Part shown: one piece after another, positions 22,736-31,678 of the stretch
Position numbering within the stretch: position 1 is the stretch's first letter
Layout: each line of letters begins with the position of its first letter
Source: Triparma columacea
Taxonomy: Eukaryota; Sar; Bolidophyceae; Parmales; Triparmaceae
Length of the DNA: 64,000 nt
Assembly (NCBI GenBank): GCA_030267965.1
Contig: BRYA01000220.1
Location: forward strand, 15,518 to 79,517
Direction: 5' to 3'
Notes under the pieces: model-generated
What the model saw: only the letters and a program-made list of their open reading frames with translations
Told to the model about the DNA's origin: nothing
The model's database searches: none
Made by a program: the position numbers and the translations under genes

Positions 22736-23547
22736 CTATAGGTCAGGTTCTTCCTTTGCTTGCGGCTCAGATTCTTCCTTTGCTTGCGGCTCTGGAGGGG
22801 ATGGAGGAAGGGATTCAGGCGGAGTAGGGGAGGGTGGCGGAGGAGGGGGTGGCGGAGGAGGTGGTGGTGGAGGAGGTGGTGGTGGAGGAGGGGGGGGTGG
22901 AGGGGGGGGTGGAGGAGGAGGAGGACCTCCATCACCCATATTAGTTTTGGCGCCGTACTTTTGAAGCAACCTAACCATATTCATTTCCGTAGTTCCTTCA
23001 TCCTTACCCTTAGCATGACCTAGTGCAACATCCAAAACCGTAGTGTCCTCCTCAGCCCCACCATTGTACCTAAATGTGATGTTGGTCCAAGCATGGTGCT
23101 CCAGCATCATCTTTACAGCTTCGTAATTCCCATACTCAATGTGCACTGCGAGAGCTATTGGGTTGTCACCTGTCTTTGTCCTAACTTTTGCATTGAACCT
23201 GCCCCCCGAGTTGAGGAACCTACGAGTGACTTCAACTGCCCCTGGCCCAGAGCTCTTCGCCGCAAGGTGCAGGCAACTCTCACCAGCGGGGTTTACCTTA
23301 TTGACGACGTACGGCTCGATGAAGTTGGGCTTTGAGGAAGTGGGGGGAGAAGGGTTAGTGTTCCAGGGTCTTTCTTCATCGACACCGTAGCTCCACGTAC
23401 ATAATTTTGCTTAAACCATTGCTCATCACCGGCCGAACAAGCCTCGAGGTATGTCTCAGGAGGAGCAAGAGAGTGGAATCCGGAATGTTTCGACAGCCCG
23501 AGGACTATAGAGACCAAGGAAAAGAGGCAGAGGGCGCGGAACGACAT
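22736..23547 (-). CDS. Secreted/lumenal ankyrin-repeat protein with polyproline tail (2 exons)
   Basis: Exons (minus) 23401-23547 and 22736-23329 give 246 aa. The intron (donor GTACGT, branch-like CACTAAC, acceptor TCAAAG) joins EQWFKQNY to PNFIEPYVVNKVNPAG in phase 0; without it the frame closes. The start at 23547 gives a good signal peptide (MSFRALCLFSLVSIVLGLS); in-frame codons upstream look like 5' UTR. Ankyrin units follow: ESCLHLAAKSSGPGAVEVTR, then NPIALAVHIEYGNYEAVKMM, then TTVLDVALGHAKGK...MVRLLQKYGAK. The C-terminus is a run of about 30 prolines, then Pro/Ser/Glu-rich sequence. Ankyrin repeats are usually intracellular, so a signal peptide is unusual; plastid or ER-lumen delivery is possible. 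The biochemical role is unknown. Confidence 0.65.
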
Positions 23548-23883
23548 AACGAAGAAACGAGAGACAGGATGGGCGCAACAGGGGGTTCTCGATGGGGGTT
23601 TCAGGTCGAGCGAGTTATGTTGTGTGTTGTCTTCCAGATATCTCGAAATAAGAAATCCGAGTCCGAGAAACCGAGAAAAAAATGGTTCGATGAACCCGTC
23701 AAAACTCACATCCCTTAACAAATTTCTATCCGCCCCTGCGTTACATCTCACCAATCACAGATACTAGTGATTCACTCAGAAGACTGGAATTCTTCACCAA
23801 CGCTCTCTGAAACGTAGCCAAAGAGAAGGAAAGTTTGAATTGTCGGCTCATTAACTGAAAATTTTCAAGGTTTCTTCATCAAA
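23548..23883. promoter_or_regulatory. Divergent intergenic region (ankyrin / enkurin)
   Basis: 336 bp separate the two divergent ATGs. I see no TATA box or repeated motif that I could name. An AT-rich stretch (TTAACTGAAAATTTTC) lies just upstream of the enkurin ATG. Promoter function is inferred from gene order only. Confidence 0.3.
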
Positions 23884-25061
23884 ATGTCCGTAACGACCAG
23901 TGCAATCATGCCGCCTCCGCCCCCGGCCCAAGATGATCTCATCCGTTGGAAGCGCACGACCATTCAGCATCGCAACCACTACAACCCAGAGACCAAGAAG
24001 CAGCCGGAAAGAGATGCAATGCACCAGAGGCACCATCCTGACAGTTGGAGCCACGCGAAGTTGAGGACTAAGCCTAAGAGCAAGAAGGGGGCCAAGAGCG
24101 GCGAGAACATAATGAACCTCATCGTGACTGCCGATAATGTCGATGAATGCGGGTGTGAGGAACAGATGCGCGAGGTGATGTTGAAGACTCGGAGGGAGCA
24201 CGAGGTTCTCCAGAGGCACCTCGGCCCACTGGACGAGCACGGGCGCCCCACAAGCCCCAGCGCTGAGAAGCCGCCCATGTTCAAGCCCCCCATCCCCAAG
24301 AACGCGCAGAAGCCAAGGTACAACTGCGTGGGATTCATGGGGGGAGGAACGGGGGTGGCGGACCCGAGGAAATTCGTGAAGGCCAAAAGTGGTGGTATTG
24401 GACCGACGGTCGTGAAGGGCAGCGTGACGAAGCCAGGGGAGAAAGCGAAGAAATGGGAGAGGCCTTTGGACGTAAATTTCAAGCCCAAAATGGGGAAGCC
24501 CAAGATAGAGGTTAAAAAGAACAGCGGGGGAATGGAAGAAAAAATCCCCAAGAAGAATTTCAGGGATGCCAACAAGGCAAACGCGGTTAAGGTTGTAGTG
24601 AAGAACAAGGCCGAGATCCCCAAAAAGCTGGAGCTTGGGAAGAAGCCAGCGTACTTGGAGAAGAGGAGGTGAGTGGGGGGTGATCGAGGGGCGATCGAGG
24701 GGGCAGAAAGGGGGGCGAAATTGGTTGATTCTAGTGTCCTCACCCTATTCTTGCTCCACTTTCTCATTTAATTAGGGCTCGTGAGAAGTTTGAGTTCCAC
24801 AAGGCTGAGACATCCCGTATTGCCCGTCGTCAGGAGAGGAAGGACCGGCGTCGAATGAGGAGGGCCGAGAGGCAGGAGCTGCTACAGGCGCTCCTAGCCC
24901 GGAGGGAGATGTGCGTGCAGGCGCTGACGAGGGCGGAAATCGGGGGAGGGAGGGAGAAACAGAGGAGAAAATTGGAGGTGGAAATCAAATGGCTCGACAA
25001 GGACGTGGAGAGACTTGAGAGCTGGGAAAAGGGGAGCGGGATCGTCGTCGTGGAGGGGTAG
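23884..25061 (+). CDS. Enkurin-domain flagellar protein (2 exons)
   Basis: Exons 23884-24668 and 24776-25061 give 356 aa. The splice (GTGAGT...ATTAG) joins KKPAYLEKR to RAREKFEFHKAE in phase. The C-terminal domain has the enkurin pattern: an aliphatic-Gly-Lys then PAYLEKR, a Lys/Arg-rich helix, RQELLQALLARREMCVQAL, and finally KLEVEIKWLDKDVERLE. Enkurin (FAP106) is a microtubule inner protein of axonemal doublets; ENKD1 is the related centriolar/ciliary form. The N-terminal 200 residues are basic and low in structure, with Pro-rich PPMFKPPIPKNAQ, which could bind SH3-like partners as animal enkurin does. Together with the dynein and docking factor it adds to the flagellar content of the window. 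Confidence 0.72.
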
Positions 25062-25310
25062 CGACTGGAGGAGGGAGAGAAAGAAAGATTTGTTGTTCTA
25101 TTGAAATTCTGACGTCACTTTTCCTTCCAAAAACCACCAGAAATTAAAGTTTAGGAACCCTGCTTTCTCTCCTCTACCCCTTGACCTCGTTTTTATGGCT
25201 GCTTAGCCTTTGAACAACCCCCTTCAAGCAGGAGGGATGGTTTACGCCCAGTTTCCAGTCATTTTCGCGGTTCGAGAAGTCTCTCAACGAGTTGTTTTCC
25301 CTAGTTCCTT

Positions 25311-27864
25311 CTAGTACAGCCTCTTGCTGTAGTTGTGGAGGCTGTGCACTCCTCCCTCCTTCTGAGCCGCTGGGGACCTGATCTCGAACCTATAAGAGAG
25401 AGAGAGAGAGAGAGAGGAAGGGGGATAATTGGTTAGTGAAGGGTGGAGTGAAGTGACCTTTCTCTAACCCAGTTCTTCAGTTCTTCGGTTTTTCATTTGA
25501 TGACCTCCCCGCCCCAACACTTTTCTCACCTCAGCTTTCCGTTGTAGAGTCTCTCCCACGCCATGTCGAGTGAGTTGACGCCTGCGTCCTGGAGTCCGTG
25601 CCTGACCCCCTGGCAAAGGTACGGGATGTACCTCCTCAGGCTCCCCTTGTCCGCCACGCTCCCCGAGACACCCTGGGCGACCTTGACCTGTATGTCGTCG
25701 TCCCCCCAGACGTAGCGCTTGTCGGAACCCTTGGACATGGCCTCTATGGACCCCATGCCGCGGTACTTCTTGAGGCGGACGCCGTCCTGGAAGAAGTAGT
25801 CCCCGGGGGCCTCCTCGGTCCCGGCGAGCATGGAGCCCATCATGACGCAGCTGGCCCCGCACGCCAGGGCCTTGGTGATGTGTCCCGTGGACTGGATGCC
25901 CCCGTCTGCGACGATGGGGATGCCGAACTTGCGGGCGAACTTGGCGACGTGGTAGACGGCGGAGCCCTGGGCGCGACCGACGGCGCAGACCTCCTGGGTG
26001 GTGCAGATAGAACCGATGCCCATGCCGACACGAAGGCCGTCAACGCCGGCCTCGATGAGGTGGAGGGCCTGACCGCAGGTGACGACGTTGCCGCCGATGA
26101 CCTGGAGCTCAGGGTAAGTGGCCTTGAGGTGCTGTGGTGGCGAGTATGGAGGCAAGTCGACGAAAGAGTTGAGTTAATTCAGTGTGCGGGGTATGTGTGT
26201 GTGTGACGTTCTAAGCTTGAAGATGGAAAATAATGTCATATATATACATAATTTCTCCCCCCCATTCTCACCTGGACCATGTCTAGCTGGTAGATGGAGT
26301 CTCCCTGGCTAGAGTCGATGACAATGACATCAACTCCCGCCTCGACGAGCTTCCTCGCACGATCCTTGTCAGCTGGGCGCGTCCCGATGGACGCTCCAAC
26401 TAGGAGCTGCTTGTTGGCGTGGTCGCGGGAAGCGTTGGGGAAGTCGCGGGCCTTGTGGAGGTCCGTGCGGGCGATGAGGGAAACGAGGTTGCCGTTGGCG
26501 TCTACGATGGGGAGCTTGCCCTTCTTGGACCTCTGAAGGATTTCGTTGGCCTCGGAAAGGGAGCAGCCCTCGCTGCCAGTGGTGAGAGAGGTGGTCATAA
26601 CGTCGGAGAGCTTCTTGGTGGAGTCATCGACGAAGTCGATGTCCCTGGCGGAGACGAAGCCCACAAGCTTGGAGCCGAGCTTTCCGTCTTCGGTAATTGG
26701 GATACCCGAGTATCCTAGTGTCTTCTTAATGCGGACCACGTCCCCAACGGTGTCGTTCACGCTCAGGCAGACAGGGTCGTTGATGAAGCCGTTCTTGTAC
26801 TTCTTCACGGCGTAGACCTGGGAGGCCTGCTCGTCGTCGCTCATGTTGGAGTGAATGATGCCGATGCCTCCCTGGAGGGCCATGTTGATGGCCATGGTCT
26901 GCTCGGTCACAGTGTCCATGGGAGAGGACACGAAGGGGGCCTTGAGGATGATCTGTGGGGGGAGAGAAGAAGCCGAGGGAGAGGGAAGAGTTAGGTTAGT
27001 GAAGGTCGAGTGAAGGTCGAGTGAAGGTCGAGTGAAGGTCGAGTGAAGGTTGGCTCAGTTTGGAGGCAAGAGTGGTGCGACTTGTCAATTTTTGTTTTGA
27101 CAGAAAGAGATGTGTTGTCTGATTCAATGTGTATTAATTCCATCGGATGATCTAATGTATTGTCCAGCAATCTTTTGTAAAGATTTTGTAATGACGCATC
27201 GAACTCTTCATACAACAAATCTTTAAAAGGAGGCTTGCTCTCACCTTCTTTGTCAAATGTGACTCGAGGTTGACCTCGTGGACGGGGAACGCAATGTGAC
27301 CAGGCTGGGTTGAAGAAGGGTTGAAATGGGGTGGGAATAGAGGGTTAGGGCGCGGAAAGGGTCACTTTACTTGAGATGTGGGAAGATATGCTCTCTGGCA
27401 TCAGTGGCGTCAAGAACCATCAGACTCACCATGAGGATAAGATCCTCGTAAGTGTAAGCGACGCAGGCCTTCCCGGGGGCGGCATGGAAGACCGCGGTTG
27501 CGGAATGGCTGAGCGTTGGGTTGAGGGAAGGGAGGGTTAAATTGGGATGATTGGCAGCGACGGAAGGTCGTCAATGGATATGTGGCAAAGCAAGTGGTTT
27601 AGTGGTGGGGCGGCTTTACACGAGAGATTACAGGAAAATTAATATAAGATTTTTGGCGAATATGTGTAATATGAGTCGTAAGACGAAAAGAGAAGGGAGT
27701 ATTATGAAACAATGAATCCTCGCCATCGACGTCAGTACGAAAGTTTGTGATTTTAACCCCTTGTAAGAAGAAGTACGACAATAACGTTTATCTCACCCGC
27801 AACCTCCCTCATCCAAAGTGGCCTGGTCAAGTTCGGAAACTTTAATGTGCTCAAATCCGGACAT
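25311..27864 (-). CDS. Inosine-5'-monophosphate dehydrogenase (6 exons)
   Basis: Exons (minus, 5' to 3') 27797-27864, 27430-27508, 27245-27304, 26272-26952, 25530-26131 and 25311-25389 give 522 aa, the usual IMPDH size. All junctions keep phase; four of five donors are GTGAGA and one GTGAGT. The start [18 protein letters not shown] leads into [16 protein letters not shown] and SSPMDTVTE. Two CBS domains are present (~residues 115-235). The catalytic loop GMGIGSIC places the nucleophile at Cys339 (Cys331 in human IMPDH2). The [17 protein letters not shown] phosphate site, the flap with KKYRGMGS, and the C-terminal [14 protein letters not shown] are all there. The enzyme oxidises IMP to XMP with NAD+, the committed step of guanine nucleotide synthesis. 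It ends SKRLY, so a PTS1 is not evident. Confidence 0.95.
25395..25416. repeat. (GA)n microsatellite in the last IMPDH intron
   Basis: A simple GA dinucleotide tract of about 22 bp, just upstream (gene sense) of the acceptor of the last exon. On the coding strand it reads as a CT polypyrimidine tract, so it may serve the splice acceptor directly. Confidence 0.85.
26999..27050. repeat. 11-bp tandem repeat in an IMPDH intron
   Basis: Four perfect copies and a partial copy of GTGAAGGTCGA inside the 292-bp third intron. It has no coding sense and is probably a slippage minisatellite. Confidence 0.85.
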
Positions 27865-28342
27865 TGTAGGTTGAGTAAGTTTGGGGGAAAGGCAAAGTGC
27901 AAAAGGGATGTCAAAGAAAGTCCCATCAAGTCCGACTGGGCCAAAAGCTGAGCTGCTCGAGTTTGGGCCAAAAAGAGAAGTGAGAGATTTGGAAGGGAGA
28001 GGACGTTAAGGGGTATTAGATTGTTTCATATAGACGGTGTATACAAGATACGAGGATTGCTGCACTGTGTGCCGACAAGGAGTGTATGCTGCTTGTAAAA
28101 TCCACCCCTACTCCCACATCTCGACCATCTTGTGCCTTGAAAATTGGGCCTTTACTGACGTATTGTGCTATTTAGTGGGGTTATTAGGAGGGTTCTTTAC
28201 GATATAGACACGAATTCGCAACATTTTGAACTATAACTACCTGCTTTCTCCATCTCCCCTCCCCACCTTTACGCTGACCTCCTTTGCCTGACCCCTCTCC
28301 CCCCCCCTCCTTCCCCCCCTCCTTCCCTCCCCTCAGCTCTAA
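27865..28342. other. Divergent intergenic region (IMPDH / complex I subunit)
   Basis: 478 bp. It holds AT-rich sequence, then a C-rich tract from ~28250 ending CCCCTCAG at 28336. That is a good splice acceptor 6 bp before the next ATG, so an intron in the 5' UTR of the complex I gene is likely. No other gene or motif is apparent. Confidence 0.4.
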
Positions 28343-28567
28343 ATGGGATTCTCGTCACAAGACGCCTGGCGTCGTCACCCCATGTTAACCCAGCTCTGGC
28401 GTTCCCCCTTCCCCGGTCTCCGTCCCGCCGTCGTGGCCTTTGCAGGTTTCCTAGTCGCGGAGTACGCGTGGACGAATATGACGAAGAAGGAATATGGACC
28501 GAGGAAACCGACGATACATAAGTTTAAGACGGGGAAGGTGGACGAGATGCCGACGAAGGAACATTGA
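28343..28567 (+). CDS. NADH dehydrogenase (complex I) B12/NDUFB3-like subunit
   Basis: 74 aa. The sequence DAWRRHPMLTQLWRSPFPGL followed by AVVAFAGFLVAEYAW fits the NDUFB3/B12 plan: a short Trp/Arg matrix segment, then a single membrane helix carrying the 'AxVVAFxxFLVAE' pattern. NDUFB3 is an accessory subunit of the mitochondrial complex I membrane arm. The soluble tail (GPRKPTIHKFKTGKVDEMP) is short. The length fits fungal and plant homologues (65-100 aa). A probable 5'-UTR intron ends 6 bp before the ATG. The single short motif keeps confidence moderate. Confidence 0.55.
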   Translation: MGFSSQDAWRRHPMLTQLWRSPFPGLRPAVVAFAGFLVAEYAWTNMTKKEYGPRKPTIHKFKTGKVDEMPTKEH

Positions 28568-28700
28568 AGGCTAGACAACCCTTTTGGGCTTTTAGGATGG
28601 AAGGGTCGTGGATTAGCATAACAACGTAACCTTTTGACTTCCGAAATTAAATAATTTTCACATTAATTAATTCCCGGCGTTCGGTCGTCAGCATGCCTTC

Positions 28701-29501
28701 CTAATCGTCCTCAGTCTGCGGTCTCCAGTCTCCGTATGTGTCGATAAAGTCATTCTCCATATTCTCCGCAGTCTCATCAAAGAACCCCCCCTTCTTATCC
28801 CAGTCGTACCCCGGTACAAACCTCCCCGTCGTCCTCGGTGTACCTCCTCCCCCCCCCTTCCCGCTCTTCAATTTTAGTTGTTCCTTAACGTCAGCATCCT
28901 CCGAGAACAAGTCAGTCTTGCTCACGACATACCCGAACCTCCTAATCCACCCGTCAACCTCATCCAGCTGCTCACCAATTACTCGACCTACACGACGACC
29001 GGAATCGTATATGTCGTATGTTGGTGTGGATGATACAAGAGCATCTGAAAACGCAGATTGGGAACCGGAGTACTCCTTGAAACAACGTAAGAATATTGTA
29101 TCAGGGTGGGCTCGTGAGAGGTTCAGGTAATCACACTCGGTGTTTGAGAGGGTTAGGGATGTGTATTTAACTACAACTACTACACCGTCAGGACGGTTTG
29201 GTAAAGGCTGGGAGGAGAGGGTTAGGATGTCATGGAGATCAGATGCTGAGGTAAACTCATTTATTGTAAAGGCGGTTTGAGGGGAGGAGGGAGATGTGAA
29301 GGAGGAATCTGAGGAATCGAAGGAGGAATGGAGAGGTGAATACGGATGGAGAGGTCGAGGAGGGGAATAGCTTGAGGTGGTCGAGAGAGGGGGGATTAAT
29401 TTCTTGTTTAAGGCATTATTTAAGGTATGTGAAGGTACAAAGGAGGAGACGATATTGATGAGAAGAAGGAATAAAGATACGAAGGAAATAATCTCCTTCA
29501 T
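28701..29501 (-). CDS. Plastid-targeted thioredoxin-fold protein without CxxC
   Basis: 266 aa, single exon. The N-terminus MKEIISFVSLFLLLINIVSS is a signal peptide, and the predicted cleavage leads into F-VPSHTLNNALNKK. This Phe-headed, Ser/Thr-rich, hydroxylated transit region is the bipartite signal of secondary red plastids (the diatom ASAF-type motif, here VSSFVPS). From ~residue 105 the pattern VVVVKYTSLTLSNTECDYL, then TIFLRCFKEY, then PTYDIYDSGRRVGRVIG resembles a thioredoxin fold in which the first active-site Cys position is lost. The C-terminus contains Gly-rich and Trp/Asp segments (PGYDWDKKGGFFDE). A structural or non-redox plastid thioredoxin-like role is likely; the function is unknown. 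Confidence 0.55.
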   Translation of the reverse strand: MKEIISFVSLFLLLINIVSSFVPSHTLNNALNKKLIPPLSTTSSYSPPRPLHPYSPLHSSFDSSDSSFTSPSSPQTAFTINEFTSASDLHDILTLSSQPLPNRPDGVVVVVKYTSLTLSNTECDYLNLSRAHPDTIFLRCFKEYSGSQSAFSDALVSSTPTYDIYDSGRRVGRVIGEQLDEVDGWIRRFGYVVSKTDLFSEDADVKEQLKLKSGKGGGGGTPRTTGRFVPGYDWDKKGGFFDETAENMENDFIDTYGDWRPQTEDD

Positions 29502-29760
29502 TTGCGTTTTTTGAAGCTTAATTTCAACTTTATCTCTTGCCTCATCTTCACTTTTTCTCTCCTTCCATCTTTCCCCCTCGCTTTCTCCACCATTTTAGCG
29601 TAAAAACACCAAAATTCTAAAACCATAACTCCTCATCCCTCCACACCCTCCACACCCTCCTAATTCCTCCTCCCCCCTTTATCCCATCTTCCAAACCCTC
29701 TCATCCTCGGTGAAGTTGTAGTGTTCCTTCCTCCTATCTCCTATACCCCTCCTCCCCATA

Positions 29761-30480
29761 ATGTCAAATACAAGATTCTACCTCCTCCCCCCTAATATAC
29801 TATGTTACACCCGTATCATTCTATCCCTCTTACCTCTCCTCCTCTCCCTCCCACCTCCAATAACCTTAGATATAATAGCCTTCAGTTTTATACTCGATGT
29901 AGTTGATGGTTTTATAGCACGTAGATTTAAATGGACAACTAGATTTGGGGAGTTGCTTGATGTTATCGCTGATAACACATCAAGAAACGCTTGTTGGATG
30001 TACCTTGCAAGCAACACAGGGGGAGGTATGGTTAGAACGTGTGCGGTTGTTATGGGGATGATTGAGTGGACGACTTTTGCTGTATGTCAGATTGATATTG
30101 CGGAGGATGTTAAGGGGAGGGGGGGGAAGAACTGGAAGAACGTTCAGGTTGGAGGTGAAAGGTTGGGATGGGTGGGAAGGTTGAAGGGTCGGTACTTTGA
30201 AAACGGGTTCAAGAACCCTGTTGGTGGGGTTGGGGTTTACGGCCTTTTTTGTTTGCCGATTGTTTTGATTGCTAGTGATTATATAGGTGGGGGGGGTGAG
30301 GGTAAGGGGGTTGTTGTTGGACTTGTTAGGGGGATCCAGGGGATTGGGGGGGGGTGGGGGGGGAGAATACTATTGGGAACGGCGTGGCTGGGGAGGGGGA
30401 TAACGGCGGTTGTGGAGGTGCATATTGTTAAGGAGGCGTTTATTAGGATAGAGGGGAGGAGGAAGGGGAAGGGAGATTGA
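29761..30480 (+). CDS. CDP-alcohol phosphatidyltransferase, phosphatidylinositol-synthase-like
   Basis: 239 aa, single exon. The diagnostic CDP-alcohol phosphotransferase motif D-x2-DG-x2-AR-x8-G-x3-D-x3-D is complete (D46, D49, G50, A53, R54, G63, D67, D71). The preceding LPPNILCYTRIILSLLPLLL and the RFGELLD context are closest to phosphatidylinositol synthase (YxPNxxxYxR and TRFGxxLD). The enzyme would move the phosphatidyl group from CDP-diacylglycerol to inositol in the ER membrane. Several hydrophobic segments follow; the Gly-rich loop near residues 175-200 is low complexity and G-homopolymer-rich in DNA, so a length error there is possible. Other class-I members (PGP synthase, cardiolipin synthase) are less likely. 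Confidence 0.65.
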   Translation: MSNTRFYLLPPNILCYTRIILSLLPLLLSLPPPITLDIIAFSFILDVVDGFIARRFKWTTRFGELLDVIADNTSRNACWMYLASNTGGGMVRTCAVVMGMIEWTTFAVCQIDIAEDVKGRGGKNWKNVQVGGERLGWVGRLKGRYFENGFKNPVGGVGVYGLFCLPIVLIASDYIGGGGEGKGVVVGLVRGIQGIGGGWGGRILLGTAWLGRGITAVVEVHIVKEAFIRIEGRRKGKGD

Positions 30481-30746
30481 AGGAGGTTTGAAGGAGGTGC
30501 TGGGCGGGAGGTTGAAGGAAGTGCTGGGCGGGGGGAGATTGAAAGATGGGGTTGGTGGCGGTGAATCGACTCGACTCACAGCAGTGCGGACAAGAGCACC
30601 GTATGTAACTCTAGATCTTCAGTAAGATTAAGCCCCCCACTGTTCCTCTATTTATGCGTGATGTTTAGTGATGTTTTTGTACATATTATACATTCGTCTA
30701 TTTACCATTCGTCTATTAACATCCCCCCTCCCTTCAAAACCTCCTC

Positions 30747-30983
30747 CTTCACGTCCAACCTTTTTCGTGGTCTTCTTTAAATTCCCATATAATCCCCTTG
30801 GTTGGGCTGTTCTTGGTCTAACCTCATATCGCCGCCCTATCCCCCTTAACCTGCGACGCACGCGCATACTTTCTAACAATTTTCCTCGCTTCCTTAACAT
30901 CGCTCTTCGCCTTGGCTTTTAAGCATAATGAGAAGTTCGTCCTTTGAGACTTGACAGGAATCGTAGTCACCGTAGAGGTAGAG
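30747..30983 (-). pseudogene. Decayed partial copy of the neighbouring DUF3128 gene
   Basis: This 237-bp stretch is a direct repeat of 31046-31267, the 3' half of the DUF3128 gene. It still encodes QRTNFSLCLKAKAKSDVKEA and RKIVRKY, but carries a 1-bp insertion (GAGACTTGACAGG against GAGCTTGACAGG) and small insertions (about 4-9 bp, GC-rich). These break the frame. The 5' half with the first Cys motif is absent; a G/C homopolymer tract separates the two copies. It looks like a broken tandem duplication and I do not expect a product. Confidence 0.75.
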
Positions 30984-31047
30984 GGGGGGTTCCCCCCCCC
31001 CCCCCCGAAGGGGGGGAAGGGGGTGTGGGGGAGGGGGGGGGAACCCT

Positions 31048-31353
31048 TCACGTCCAACCCTTCTCATGTTCTTCTTTAAATTCCCATATAATCCCCTTGG
31101 TGGGGCTGTTCTTATCTAACCTCATATCCCTATCCCCCTTAACCTCTTCATACTTTCTAACAATCTTCCTCGCTTCCTTAACATCGCTTTTCGCTTTCGC
31201 TTTTAAGCATAATGAGAAGTTCGTCCTTTGAGCTTGACAGGAATCGTAGTCACCGTAGAGGTAGAGAGAGGAAAACTGGTGGGGGGGGGTTGCGCAGAGG
31301 TAGAGGATGTCGAATTGATGAACGCAATCGGCGATTGTGTTATCTACGGGCAT
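31048..31353 (-). CDS. DUF3128 (Emi1/PANTS-like) small cysteine protein
   Basis: 101 aa from ATG 31353. The core CVHQFDILYLCATPPHQFSS, then YLYGDYDSC, then FSLCLKAK matches the DUF3128 family, with its 'Y...CxxPxxQxxxYYRxGxxxxC...FxxCLKxK' pattern and four spaced cysteines. Fungal Emi1 and animal C22orf39 (PANTS) belong here; the molecular function is not settled, but the Cys pairs suggest a CHCH-like helical hairpin. The C-terminal half (KEARKIVRKYEEVKGDRDMR and so on) is the portion duplicated downstream. Single exon. The gene is divergent from the calcium pump, 325 bp away. Confidence 0.7.
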   Translation of the reverse strand: MPVDNTIADCVHQFDILYLCATPPHQFSSLYLYGDYDSCQAQRTNFSLCLKAKAKSDVKEARKIVRKYEEVKGDRDMRLDKNSPTKGIIWEFKEEHEKGWT

Positions 31354-31448
31354 TTTTAAAGGGGGAGGGAGGGGAGAGGAAGAGATGGAGGGGAGGGGGA
31401 GGAGGGAGGGGGATGAGGGGAGGCTGAATTTAAGGCAGAATTGGGGCT

Positions 31449-31571
31449 AAGTGTGAGGCAAGAGTGTGGGGTAGTTTTTGGGGTAGAGTGTGGGGTGTGG
31501 GGTCAGAGTGTGGGGCGTGGAGCTGGGTGTGGGGCCAGAGTGTGGGGCAGAGAAAGGGCAGAGTGTGGGTG
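31449..31571. repeat. GTGTGGGG-based minisatellite
   Basis: About seven imperfect copies of a unit built on AGAGTGTGGGG lie in the intergenic region upstream of the pump. The rest of 31354-31678 is G-rich and then T-rich sequence with no gene that I can support. Confidence 0.75.
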
Positions 31572-31678
31572 GGCAGGAAGGTCGGAAAGTTTCCCGAGAT
31601 TCTGTCATTTTTCGCATTTTTCTCTCTTTTTGAATATAGGGACCTATATCCCCAGCCTTTACCGTAAAAACTCTAAAA

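Noticed and set aside
25395..27050. Simple repeats in IMPDH introns as a possible CRISPR-like array
   Set aside because: Units are 2 bp and 11 bp with no spacers, in a eukaryotic intron; they are ordinary micro/minisatellites.
27753..27971. 72-aa minus-strand frame (MAQTRAAQLLAQ...) near the IMPDH start
   Set aside because: Overlaps IMPDH exon 1 in a different frame; the MSGFEHIKV frame splices in phase to the conserved IMPDH N-terminus.
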